NCBI RefSeq assembly: GCF_029873635.1
Contig: NC_080428.1
Location: 64,951,101-65,015,100 of the forward strand
Direction: 5' to 3'
Source of the DNA: Malania oleifera
Taxonomy: Eukaryota; Streptophyta; Magnoliopsida; Santalales; Ximeniaceae
DNA length: 64,000 nt
Under the pieces are notes generated by a model. It made no database searches and had not been told where the DNA came from. It saw only the letters and a list, made by a program, of their open reading frames with translations. Below, piece by piece: positions 12,201 through 22,655 of this stretch. The stretch's first letter is position 1. Every line of letters begins with the position of its first letter. The translations under genes and the position numbers were made by a program.

Positions 12201-15200
12201 AATAAACACAGGCAACAATAATAGAAACTGCAACCACTACTTTATACTGCGGCAGGTCACCACTTTACCTAAAAGATTTAGCTGATAGGCTGCAGGAACA
12301 ATTTATATCAAGTATTAACTGTGGATTTGGAGAAAAATCTATACAAATTTTTATTAAAAATTTTCCAAATTCACTGTGCCAAATGGCCAAATATGCATTC
12401 CTAAATGCTACATGAAGGAAATGTTCTGTCACAAGTATTCACAGTATTCTAATTCAATTTTCTTGCAAATTAGTTGGGCAGATACAAGAGTCCAGATGAG
12501 CACCCTTTCTTTCTGCTTGACCTACCTGAACCAATGCTTCCAACTTTGCAATTCCCGCAGGTAATAAATGGAAAATGCTGTAAGACCTTTATATACTAGT
12601 GAGGACAGGCCTCCAATGGAAACAATATTGAGTTGATGAGAAGTTCACTGCATATTTATTTGAGCTTGATAGCAAAATTTGACTACAGATCATTTCATGG
12701 TGTTGATGTTTTGAGTAACATTTTTTTTCCTTTGATTACTTGGAATATTTCAAATTCGATGGATTAATTAATTAACAATAAATGCATACTATGCATACTG
12801 CATTGCAAAAATACAATTCTGTGGAATTGCATACTGGTATAGAGATATTACTACAGTGGCAGCAACAGCGTCACACATGACATGATTGTGCATAGACAAC
12901 AATGTAAATTATCTAATGAATTGGTGGGTTTGAAGTTTCAAACACGTTCAACCCTGGACTGCCAAATTACTATTTCTATCCTTAGGTGAGTGTTCATTAT
13001 TATGCTGTGAAAATGCCTTACACAGTAAATTTTCGTGGGAATTAAAAGAATATAACAAATCATCAAAAACAGGAATCACCAAGAATGGGTCTTCCCTCTA
13101 TATGAGAGCAAGGAGAAAATGGGGCTACATTGAAATCTTGTATGTTCTAATCCATCTTATGTTCCCACCAACAACCCCACCCCCCCCCCCCCTCCCCGAG
13201 TGCACATGCGCTTTCTCACTTGATTTCAATGGAGAATACAGTGGCTTGATTTCAGATCCTACGTAATCATCAACTTTTTGATGGACATTACTGTCCATGT
13301 TGAGTTCACAGAATATGCTGACATTCGCCGTGACTTGATTAATGGTGTGAAAGTTCCCATTTTATAATTACATTTTGCAAAAGGGAATATCAATATCTGA
13401 AAAAGATGATTAACGTGATTATATCATGTTTCAAAAATGCGTGAGACAAATTCCTGAATGAAGGGCTCTCATAATAGTGGGGCAACAAAAATGGTTCACA
13501 AAGACCATTAACCAATGTTTGGGAGCTTGGGTTTCCCATCTTGGATTTGGATTTGTATGGATTTGAACAAAATGTAAAACAAAATTGTATTGAATTTCAT
13601 TCAAATCCATGCAAATTCAAATCTAAGGCCTAAAATCCATTTTCTCAAAGACAACCTTAGTTTTACCTTATTGAACTATTAATTTATTTTGGGGCCAACT
13701 GATTACCAAGTAGTATCCTCTGTTTGTAATTACTGTATATAGGTGAGAGGTGTTATGGAATTTCACGAATTAAGTTGCTCTTGCCTTCTAATTGAACTAT
13801 TCATAATTATCTAGTTGATGAAATTTGGTAAGGTAATCTCTGTCATGGGCTTAAGAAAACATTTGAATTGATGTTGATGCCAAGTTAGGGATCTATTGAC
13901 AGATATATTTGATGTATTATGATGAGATATTGTCTCTTATGGGTTTAGGATAACATTTTGTATCAATTTTGATGATTAGTGTTCTGTCAGCTCACTCTAA
14001 TTTTCCACTTCTTCTGATATGCAAATAGGTTTTGCATCCATGTGCTGATAGAATCAATCTAAACAATAAGGTTTGGAATGTGTATTTTAGAGATCTTCTT
14101 CCAAGACTGGTTAAAGCTGGAAATGATAATAATTGCGGATCAGCTGCTGTTTGCGACACAATTTGCTTGCAGGTATCAGATTAATTTTTTTTTTCTCTTT
14201 TTTTTTTTGCTGTTTTAAATTCCATCATAAATTGATTTGAAAAGTTAAAATCGAAAATATTATTGCAATGCTAATTAATTGCATTCTACTTGAATTTTTC
14301 CCGGTAAAGTCATTAGCTGCTTTTGTTCTATACTCCTAACGACTCTAATTCCTCATTTTGATTTGTTGGATTACTTCTAGGTCTATCTTCCTTTTCTTAA
14401 TTCATTTTTCCAAATAGTTATTGTTGATATCGTTTTATATACCTATATAATGTCTGAATAACCCCCAGTATATCTCCGAGTGGCTCATAAAAGATGCATG
14501 CCATTGTTCTCCACTTTGGAACTGCCTATCTTGATATCTTATTGTACTGCTCTAGGTGATTGGCCTTCGTTGAAGAATTCTTAAGAAAAAGCACCACAAA
14601 TCCCATTGTTGGTGCAATCAGTTTGAAATTTTACTTATAATCGGGAAAATCTTATAACATTTTAAAAAATAATTATCTGGTTTCTGGTCATTGTGATCTG
14701 AAGACATAGATTCTTCTAAAGTTACCAATATTTGAATTTGAAAATCTTTAACCCCATGTTTGGAGAAGCCTTGGATTTGGAGTTGTATTGGATTTGGATA
14801 AAATGACATATAAAATTGTAGAACTTTGTCTAAAAAATCCATCCAAATCCAAATCCAAGGTCTGAAGTTCATGCTCCCAAACACTTCCCAAGGTCTTGTA
14901 TTGTGCACATTTCATTTCTGCTTGAATAAGTTTGACTCTTTTATGGCGAGTTTGGCAGTTCTTTGATTCCATTCATTATAAATATTACCTACCAAAATAC
15001 TAGAATTTTGTGGAGCAACTGCAGGCTGCAGTCCCTTTGCAGAAGTATCAGTGGGCCCTACTATCAAGTGAAGGATGTCCTGTAGGGTTGGTTTGGGTTT
15101 TCAAAATTAGAGTAAAAAAGGGTCCTTGATAATTGAAGTTGGATAGGCAAAGTTTGATGCATTTAGGCTGCACAATGGATCATTGGCATCAATGCTCAGA

Positions 15201-16001
15201 AATGAGAGCATTGGTGATTAGAAATGCATTGTGCCTAGATGTGCATTTCGCAAGTTGGAATCTTTCACCAATTAAGTGGTGTCCAGAGCCTGGCCTACAG
15301 ACAGATCTTGATTGTTGATGGGATGTTATGCATGTTGGATCTTCAAATTGTTCATGATGTGATTGTGCGAGTATAGAGGAGCTTTCATTTGTTCCAAAAA
15401 AAAAAAAAAAATATGATAGTTGGACATACAAATTAGATTTATAGTAGTGTGCAGCCAGGTATCCTGTACTATGGTAGAATACCTTTCCATGGTAGAAGCT
15501 CATGAGCTCGTCTCCTTTTTACTATGGCTGCAGGCACTTTCAAAGAGAATTCATTATGGTAAATTTGTAGCAGAGGCAAAGTTTCGAGAGTCCCCAGCCA
15601 TCTACGACGCTGCCATTAAAGTGCAAGTATAATTCCCCTCTACATCTACATGCATGCCCTCGGTCCGAGTCATTTTATGCTTTCTTATTGTGATGGATTT
15701 TTTTGCACAGTTTCATTTAACACTTCAAGTTTGTTGCATTTGAATGTGGATCTTTCAGGACAGGGCTCAACTGATGGCCCTACTGACTTATGAAACTGTT
15801 GAAGAAGCTGTCAAGAAGAGAGTAGAGATGAAAGCAAAAACATATGGCCAGGAGGTCAGTAGAGACCAAGAGGACGATAATGATGCAACTGGTCCTGTGT
15901 ACAAAATCAAACCTAGTTTAGTTGCCAATCTATATGAAGAGTGGATCACGCCCCTGACAAAGGAAGTTCAGGTTGAATACTTATTGAGAAGGTTGGATTA
16001 A
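9260..16001 (+). CDS. CM1: Chorismate mutase, plastid type (CM1-like), six exons
   Basis: Converts chorismate to prephenate, the entry to phenylalanine and tyrosine synthesis in plastids. Exons: 9260-9462, 11642-11864, 12474-12560, 14029-14172, 15534-15626 and 15759-16001; all introns are GT-AG, the phases fit, and the product is 330 residues (Arabidopsis CM1 is about 340). Residues 1-70 are rich in Ser, Ala and Lys and act as the likely transit peptide; the AroQ-type mutase domain runs from VDES (75-78) to the end. Visible active-site residues are Arg92 in SLIRQDD and, in SKRIHYGKFVAEAK (222-235), Arg224 and Lys235; the C-terminus PLTKEVQVEYLLRRLD is the usual one. The allosteric loop reads NCGS (206-209). 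Oddities: FFLLDLPEP where plant CM1 has FFPDDLPEP, and NDNNCGSAAVCD where DDGNYGSTAVCD is usual. An alternative start is the ATG at 9284. The first intron carries repeats. It could be a diverged paralogue rather than the main CM1. Confidence 0.92.
9891..10032 (+). mobile_element. tRNA-derived SINE in intron 1 of chorismate mutase
   Basis: About 140 bp with a pol III A-box-like stretch (GGCCCAGTGG, about 9904-9913) and a B-box-like stretch (GGTCCAGGGTTTGATCC, 9940-9956), ending in a run of 12 A (10021-10032). This is the layout of a plant tRNA-related SINE. No clear target duplication was found, so the left end is approximate. Confidence 0.72.
10963..11047 (-). mobile_element. Very short 3' end of an RTE-type LINE
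   Basis: 85 bp that read, on the minus strand, as the last part of the RTE LINEs seen at 37970-49458 (AGTGGGACTTA...GGCTTG then a TTG/TTTG-rich tail). It is flanked by a perfect 13-bp target duplication TGCAAGGTGAGAT (10950-10962, 11048-11060). It is a normal, heavily 5'-truncated LINE insertion, antisense to the host gene. Confidence 0.85.
11338..11510 (-). mobile_element. Short 3' end of an RTE-type LINE
   Basis: 173 bp closely matching the 3' end of the LINE at 40634-43862 (compare 40634-40810), starting on the plus strand with an ACAACAACAACAA tail. It is flanked by a 15-bp duplication with one mismatch (CATGCCCACTCAGAT at 11323-11337, CATGCCCACTTAGAT at 11511-11525). 5'-truncated, antisense in intron 1. 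Confidence 0.87.
13517..13652. mobile_element. Fold-back MITE, copy 1 (intron 3 of chorismate mutase)
   Basis: About 135 bp that begins TGTTTGGGAGC and whose second half is an imperfect inverted copy of the first (TTGGATTTGGATTTG against CAAATTCAAATCTAAGG). It is the same family as the copies at 14757, 20327 and 21917. No protein. Confidence 0.6.
14757..14884. mobile_element. Fold-back MITE, copy 2 (intron 4 of chorismate mutase)
   Basis: The clearest copy: starts TGTTTGGAGAAGCC, contains CCTTGGATTTGGA in the left arm and TCCAAATCCAAGG in the right, and ends GCTCCCAAACAC. 128 bp, able to fold over most of its length. Confidence 0.7.
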
Positions 16002-17755
16002 ATAAGTAATTCGCAGTTTGATCGTATCTGCCTGATTTCAGATTGTCGAACTCATCGTTCATGAGTGTTAATCCATAAAATTACAGCCTCTTTTTTCCCT
16101 TTTTTTCAAATGGGAAAGTTCTAGCCTAAAAGTTCTAAATGGAAAACCTCCTCTCTGAAGATGACTGCATAATTTATCAACTTTTGGGCTGGAAAATGCA
16201 TGGCCATGGCCATGACCATGACCATGACCATGACAGAGGTTGACCCCACAATGTGCAACGGAATATTTGCATATGGAATTGTTGGGAGCGTTTGCATGAA
16301 GCTATGGCTTTTTAAGTTTTGAAGATCACCCATCCTCTTTCTCCTTTCCCTTGGGTGTTTGGGTGATGCTGACTGGTATGGTAAGAAAGAATCCTCAAGG
16401 GCTATAATATGTTTTATTAATAAATAATTTTTAAAAAAACATTTCTTATACTATACAGTTAGCCTGTGTTTTTCTGGTAGAATTTGACAAAATTTAATAT
16501 AATTTTAAATCACATTTTGTCCAAATTCAGACACATTCAAATCCAAGAATGAAATTAAAATTTGAAAATTAAATGAAGAACATATAAAAGTCATTGCTAC
16601 TGAAGTAACAAATTCAACTTATTCTATTTAATTTTACAAAAAAATGGTACACTGGCCTTCTAAACATATCTAATATTTGATATTTGGATGGCAAGTAAAA
16701 TACTGCTTTTGATTTTTATTATGATCTTATCTATCAAATACATAAATAAAAGTTAAAGAATGCAATAATAAGGAAAAATGTGGATGACAGCTATCTTTCT
16801 CATTGGCCACAACATACTTTTTTATTATTAATAATTAAAAGCACATGACATTAGTAAACTTTGATTATATGAGAGATTGTAATATGCATGATTCATTAAA
16901 ATATAATAATTGAAAATACGAAACTAACCTTCAAACTTTTTTTTCCTTTTCTCTTTGAATAAAAAGTAATTTTTATTTAATTCTTTATATCATTTTTTTC
17001 CTATCTAATACTCAAGATGAAATCACTACAAACTATATATGAAAGTGTAAATATCTTCCAACCCCATTTTCCATTTTTTCAAAATTTGAATCCCCACAAC
17101 TTTGAATAATCAAAAGTTACCATTAAACTTAACTTTTTATATTTTGTTTGTCCCTACACGAATTTTTTTTTTCCTAGATTAATTTTTTTTTAAAAAGAAA
17201 AGGAGGGTAATATTCAAAAAGCGTAGGTAACATGCTTTTATGTTCTCCTTTTTTGCAAAAAAACAATTCGTGTACTAATTTTAAAAGGACCCTACACGCT
17301 TAGATTTAATAAATACAAACATAAGATTTTCACTTCAATCCCTATAATTTTCCAAGGTAAAGAAGGCATCTTTATCAGTTTAGATCATGGGTTACAATGA
17401 GAGGTGGACTGGTGGCACAGAGCCACCGGCAAATCTGATGGTTCAAATTTGAAAGCGCAGTAAATCCGGCGTACCCACTGCGAATCATAGCGCCAGCTAT
17501 GCTGAAATTACACGAACACCCTCTCTTCACTTCCTCACCTGGCATTTTGAAATATATCATATTCATTCATTGGGGAATTATTATTATTGAGCGCCGCTTT
17601 TTTCCAGTCAGTCCACAGCTGCTGCTTTCATTTCCAGCTGTGGTGAGTTTTGGGTGAGACAGCCGAAAGGGGAAAAGGGTGCTCAGCCACAGCACTCTTC
17701 TTCCCTTTGGTTGCTTCTGTGAGAGAGAGAGAGCAGAGGATCAAAGGAGGCAAAA
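16002..17755. other. Spacer between chorismate mutase and the DUF538 gene
   Basis: Holds the 3' untranslated region of chorismate mutase, a CATGAC/CATGGC hexanucleotide microsatellite (16199-16235), a degraded fold-back MITE arm (about 16470-16560), AT-rich sequence, and from about 17580 the likely promoter and 5' leader of the next gene, with a GA repeat at 17721-17733. No other gene seen. Confidence 0.6.
16199..16235. repeat. CATGRC hexanucleotide microsatellite
   Basis: Six tandem hexamers, CATGGC twice then CATGAC four times, just downstream of the chorismate mutase stop codon and probably in its 3' region. Confidence 0.85.
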
Positions 17756-19865
17756 ATGGAGAAAGCTCTCACTAAGGTTAGCAGCATAAAAGCGGGGAGC
17801 TTTTGGATTTCAAGGAAAGCCAAGGAGGAGTTGTCTAACATCTCTGGAGACCTCACTGTATGTTCATGGCTTTTCTGCTCTTTCTTCTTTTTTAATTTTG
17901 TGCCTATTTTCTGGTTTTCCTGCTAAAGGTGCTTCTTTCAAGTGTGCCCATTTGATATATGCATATATTTTTGCCAATGCTGTGCTAAACTTCTGAGTAT
18001 TTTCAAGGATGCAATTAATAGTGCGAGATCTGTCAATTTTCCCATTCACCCAGATAATGAAAAAAATTATGGAAATGAATTTAGAGATCGGTATGTTCTA
18101 AGAACGAAGAAGAGGTTGATGGTGTTGCCCTTAATGACTTGATGAATGAAGTCGTGGGATGCTCTGTGCTCTTGTTGATGCGCCTTTTTTCTTTTCTTTT
18201 ATTTTCTTTTCTTTCTTTTCTTTTCCTTCTTTGTTTCAAAAAAAAAAATGTATGTATGGACAAATTCTTTGCCGATCTGATAAATATTCATTCAGCATTG
18301 CTGAAAATTATGTATATGTAAATGATGCTGAATCTACATGTTTGTCTGCAAAACGCCAAGTTGGGTATTGGGCAGTGGGCATCTCCTCAGTGTTATGTTG
18401 CTGGTTATAACTTGAAGTGTTTTGTAATTGGGTTTGGAATTTCTGTCTCCATCTTTGGCAATATATTTATCTCGTCGCCTAGAAAAGACTCATTAGGACC
18501 CAAAATATACCACTTTAATTTTTACAAAGTTTCCAAAATTTTCTCCTCATTCAGGCCTTTCAAGGCATATGTATCACTACTAGGGTCTAAACATTTCTTT
18601 TCCCTTATTTTAATGCATTAATTCTATGCAGAGGAAGAAGCACCTTATAGCTGAGTAGTGTACTAATGTTTTTGTCAAGTAGCAGAAGCTTGTGTTGCGT
18701 TTCCTTGTGTGCTAGCTGATATGTGAGTTGTAAATTTTTTATGCAGGATCAATTGAACTATTGAAGTTTTGAAATCCATTTACTAAGCTCTTCAATATTA
18801 TTTATATGTGCTGATCAGGAAAACCGTTATAGTCATTTGTTTCAACTTTTAAGGAATCTTTGAGGATTTATATTTTCCATAAATGTGAGTTGGGAATCCT
18901 TGATGCCTTGTTTGGTTCATTCTAAGAATACTAGGTAATTGGCATTTGGATTCCTTGATATAATATGCCCACATAATTTTCCCATATAATTGCAAAAATT
19001 TTGCTTGTTCAGATTCACATGGGAAGTGCACCCTACAGCTAAGTTCATTTTATAAGCGGATGATTGCTGGCTGTAATGTTTGTGCTCAGAGATTTAATGG
19101 CATTGCTTTCACTCGTTACTAAAAGGTTGTTTTTGATTGCAGACTTTCTCAAATACTGTAGAAGAGAAGGCAAAATGGATTTTCAACAAGCTAAAAGGTG
19201 TGGAAATAAATTGACCGAGGCTGCTTATGCCAATATAAGTATGAATGCTGATATAATTGTGCACCAGCATTCTTTTACGAACTTCCAAAATTTCACATAC
19301 TTATTGCTGCAGTATGCTTTCATGTTGTACCAGTTTCTGGATACTTGCTATCATGAGAAGTGTTTCATAATTTTCGCATAAAGTTAGTACATTGATTCAT
19401 CTGTAATGGGATGGGGATTTGGCTGGGTGGCATTGTTTTGCATTTTACTTGATTCTTAAATAACTTTTTTTCTGTTTTAATACAGGAAAGCCACTTAAAA
19501 GTTTGCCAGATCTCCTTAGAGAGTATAACTTACCAGCTGGCCTCTTTCCCCAGAACATAACCTGTTATGAATTTGATGAATCAAAGGCCAAGCTGGTTGT
19601 CTACTTGCCTTCTACCTGTGAGGTGAGCTTCAAGGACTCCTCGGTCGTAAGGTACGCTACTCGGGTGAAAGCAATCCTGCTGAGGGGAAAGCTGACAGGA
19701 ATAGAGGGAATGAAGACCAAAGTCCTAGTATGGGTTAAGGTCACAAGTGTGGCAATTGAGGGCTACAAGTCTGACAAGGTGTGGTTCACAGCTGGTGTGA
19801 AGAAGTCGAGGCCCAAGGATGCATACGAAACACCCCATGACGCTGTCAAAGTACAAGAAGTTTGA
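17756..19865 (+). CDS. DUF538 family protein (At5g01610-like), three exons
   Basis: Exons 17756-17857, 19143-19197 and 19486-19865, GT-AG introns, product 178 residues (At5g01610 is 170). The N-terminus MEKALTKVSSIKAGSFWIS and the segment KWIFNKLKGKPLKSLPDLL are followed by the DUF538 core: EYNLPAGLFPQNITCYEFDE, LPSTCEVSFKDSSVVRYAT, LTGIEGMKTKVLVWVKVTSV and VWFTAGVKKSRPKDAYETP. No signal peptide or membrane segment is seen, unlike many secreted DUF538 proteins, which matches the At5g01610 subgroup. The domain fold is known, but its biochemical role is not established. The ATG at 17756 is the first in the frame and lies after a GA-rich leader. Intron 1 carries a long pyrimidine tract (about 18181-18240). 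Intact by all visible criteria. Confidence 0.93.
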
Positions 19866-20326
19866 GCTTTAGAATATTAGACATCATTAGCATCATCTTT
19901 CGTGGTGACAGATGACTTACCATTATAAGTACTCCCACAGATTACTAAGGGTTTTCTTCTTGAAAAGATTCGAGATGTTATTGCCTTTATGATGGCTTAG
20001 ATGGGTTAAAAGTGGAATTGATTATGCGCCACTGGGCTATACTAAACGTCCGTGATGCGTGGATGCTTTAGTAAAGCTGAACTAGTTGGTGGTTAATCAG
20101 TAAGACTATCTGGACTTGCAGAGGTGGTATTTTTTGGATTTGTATATGAAATTCAGTTCAGTATGATAAATGGTAAACTTACCTATTTGCATCACATGAT
20201 GAATGAATGCTACATGCACATGATGATGTTGCTACATATTGTCTCTTCACTGTCTAAATGCCTTTGCATTTTCTTGGAAAGCATTTCATAAATTGTTTTT
20301 TCTTTTTCGTAGAATTTACGAAAGTT

Positions 20327-20451
20327 GTGTTTGGGGGCATGAAATTCATGCCTTATATTTTTGCTTGTGTAAATTTTTTAGATGAAATAATTTTTGATAG
20401 CATTTGGTCCAAATTCACAGGAGTTCAAATCAAAGGTCTCAATGCCAAACT
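20327..20451. mobile_element. Fold-back MITE, copy 3
   Basis: About 125 bp starting TGTGTTTGGGGGCATGAAATTC, with an inverted relative of that arm near the right end (GGTCTCAATGCCAAAC). Diverged member of the family at 14757-14884. Confidence 0.5.
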
Positions 20452-21916
20452 GTCAACAAGGGGAAAGTGTTTATTTGCTTTTCCAGCCATTAAATTATTT
20501 CTAAAGATTCACGTTTAATTTTGCTTGCTCATCAAAACTTGCATTCCTTTGGACTTTTGACACGGCTTATCCACATATTAACTTCAAACTGCACAGTTTT
20601 AGTGCACTAGCATTGCATTAAAAATGGAATAGACATAGGCCCTAATAATTCAACTGCCATGGCTAAAATAAAGACAGCCCCTTTGCGCAAAATTCAGACT
20701 AGAAGACCACAAAGGTCCTTTCAATCCCTCCTAACCAATAAAATAACGTTAAATAGTGTAGCATGTGACTCCTACATGAAAAGTGAATACATATAATTAT
20801 ACTTGAATACTTAACATTATTTCATTGGCCCAAAAACACTAGTAGTAAGACCAAAGTGGTCATCCGAAGCTAATCTAATTTTTTATCCTAAGTAAATGGT
20901 AACAAACCAATATAGTCTTTTTGACACGAGCCATTTAACCACTTTGTTATCCATATCTCTAGAATGCAGTGATGAAAATCTTTTATCAGTGTAATTCACT
21001 GGTTACACCTTCCACCCATCACACACCACCAAAAGAAAAAAAAACACACACACACACATTGTGGGGGCATTCATGCAAACTTAATTTTACAACTGCACTA
21101 CACATGAAAATTCCATCAATCAAGAAGACAATCATCCAAAAACCATGGCATGCTGTTACTTAAGCTTGCAAAGCAGATTGGATGGAATAGTTGGTAGCAT
21201 ATTAGGTAAATAATTAGATTTAAAAAAAAAAAAAAAAAGTCGCAAACTAAATTTGATTTGTTGAAATGATGGATCCATATCAGTCCAAATTGGATCATTC
21301 AGGAGGATGGCACTTAATCTGCCATATTTATACCATAAAAACTACAAAATTCTATGAATAAAATCTTCTAATACAAGTTGTGGTTATAAGCCAGGCTCCC
21401 AAATCTTCCCATTTTTAAATTTCTAAAGATCAAAAATATTTTTATTCTTACTATTGTACACATGTCGGCAAAAAGTATGGGGCATTTTGGAGTTTTGATT
21501 TAAAAAAAAAAAAAAAACTAGATCAATTAAAAGGAGTACCCCTTCATTTATTTATTTCTATGTTATATTACTTTTTTTTTATGAAAATCTTTCTAATAAT
21601 ATATTATAGACACTGATCTCCCCGAAGTATAAAAATTTTCTAAAACCTCCCCTAAAATTTCAAGAATTCCTAAAAACTCTCCTAAAGTTTACCAAAAAGA
21701 CACCTTTCATTAAGAGATCCTTGATGTTTTTAAAACTTCAATAGAAGTCCTTTTTTTTTTTTTTTACCAAATCTCGAGGTCAATGTCTTTTGTCCTATAT
21801 TATATATAGTTCATTAATAATTTATTTGTAATTTAAGTTTCAGGCTACATTTGACTTTACACTTTACTATTATACACTATATCCAACTGCTAAAACCTTC
21901 AAATAGAGAATCTGGC

Positions 21917-22068
21917 TGCAACTTTGGCCTTCAGACAAAATGCAATGGATTTGAATATGTGTAAAGTTAGCCAAAACACAATACAAAATTATATTAAATT
22001 TTATTCAAATTCACACAAATCCAAATCCAAGCCTTGAAATTCATGTTGAAATCCATGCTCCCAAACAC
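21917..22068. mobile_element. Fold-back MITE, copy 4
   Basis: About 150 bp ending CATGCTCCCAAACACT, with the right arm CAAATCCAAATCCAAGCCTTG pairing imperfectly with the left arm near 21921-21960. Same family as 14757-14884. Confidence 0.58.
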
Positions 22069-22655
22069 TACCAAAGAGTACTCAATCAATTACCACAACT
22101 CAAAGCTTCTAAAACTTTTGGATAAGAAAACAATTTGTATTATATGCACATACTGCAAATAACTTCCCATATTTCTCTTTTGTTGTATTCATTGATAAAC
22201 AAATCAACAGATACCCATTTGTTTAACCATCCCAATCCATTTACAATGCAAATATAAATATTCCAATGCATATCTAAATCCAATAATTTGTGCAAACCAG
22301 ATGTAATTCAAATTAGGCGGATCAAGCATGACTTAGATCAATTGATTCTAACTATTTTCCCATCGCTACTCGGACTGCTATTAACTTGATACTGGATACA
22401 GAATTGCAGATTCATTCACCCTGGCAATATGATTTGTTTTACTGCTGTATGTTTTGGCTATCAAAAATCCCATCTGCTTGCCAAATCAAAAAACATAAAC
22501 TGGAATTGATTCACACAACAATTTTATAAATTGATGTAACATTATCAAATACTCAACAAGCAGCAGAAAATTGCAGAATCATTTGCCCTACCCATTAAGT
22601 GGTTATGCTGTAAACTTTATTTGGCTGTTGAAGTCGTCACCATCTGTTTGACAGA

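Larger units (their letters stand above)
19866..22655. other. Convergent spacer between DUF538 and RRG
   Basis: Contains the 3' ends of two converging genes, two fold-back MITE copies (20327-20451 and 21917-22068), a CA tract (about 21043-21057) and several A/T runs. No gene, RNA gene or LTR structure seen. Confidence 0.6.

Noticed and set aside
17942-18621. Several plus-strand frames between DUF538 exons 1 and 2
   Set aside because: They lie in intron 1 over a pyrimidine tract and AT-rich DNA; the exon junction 17857/19143 restores the conserved protein without them.
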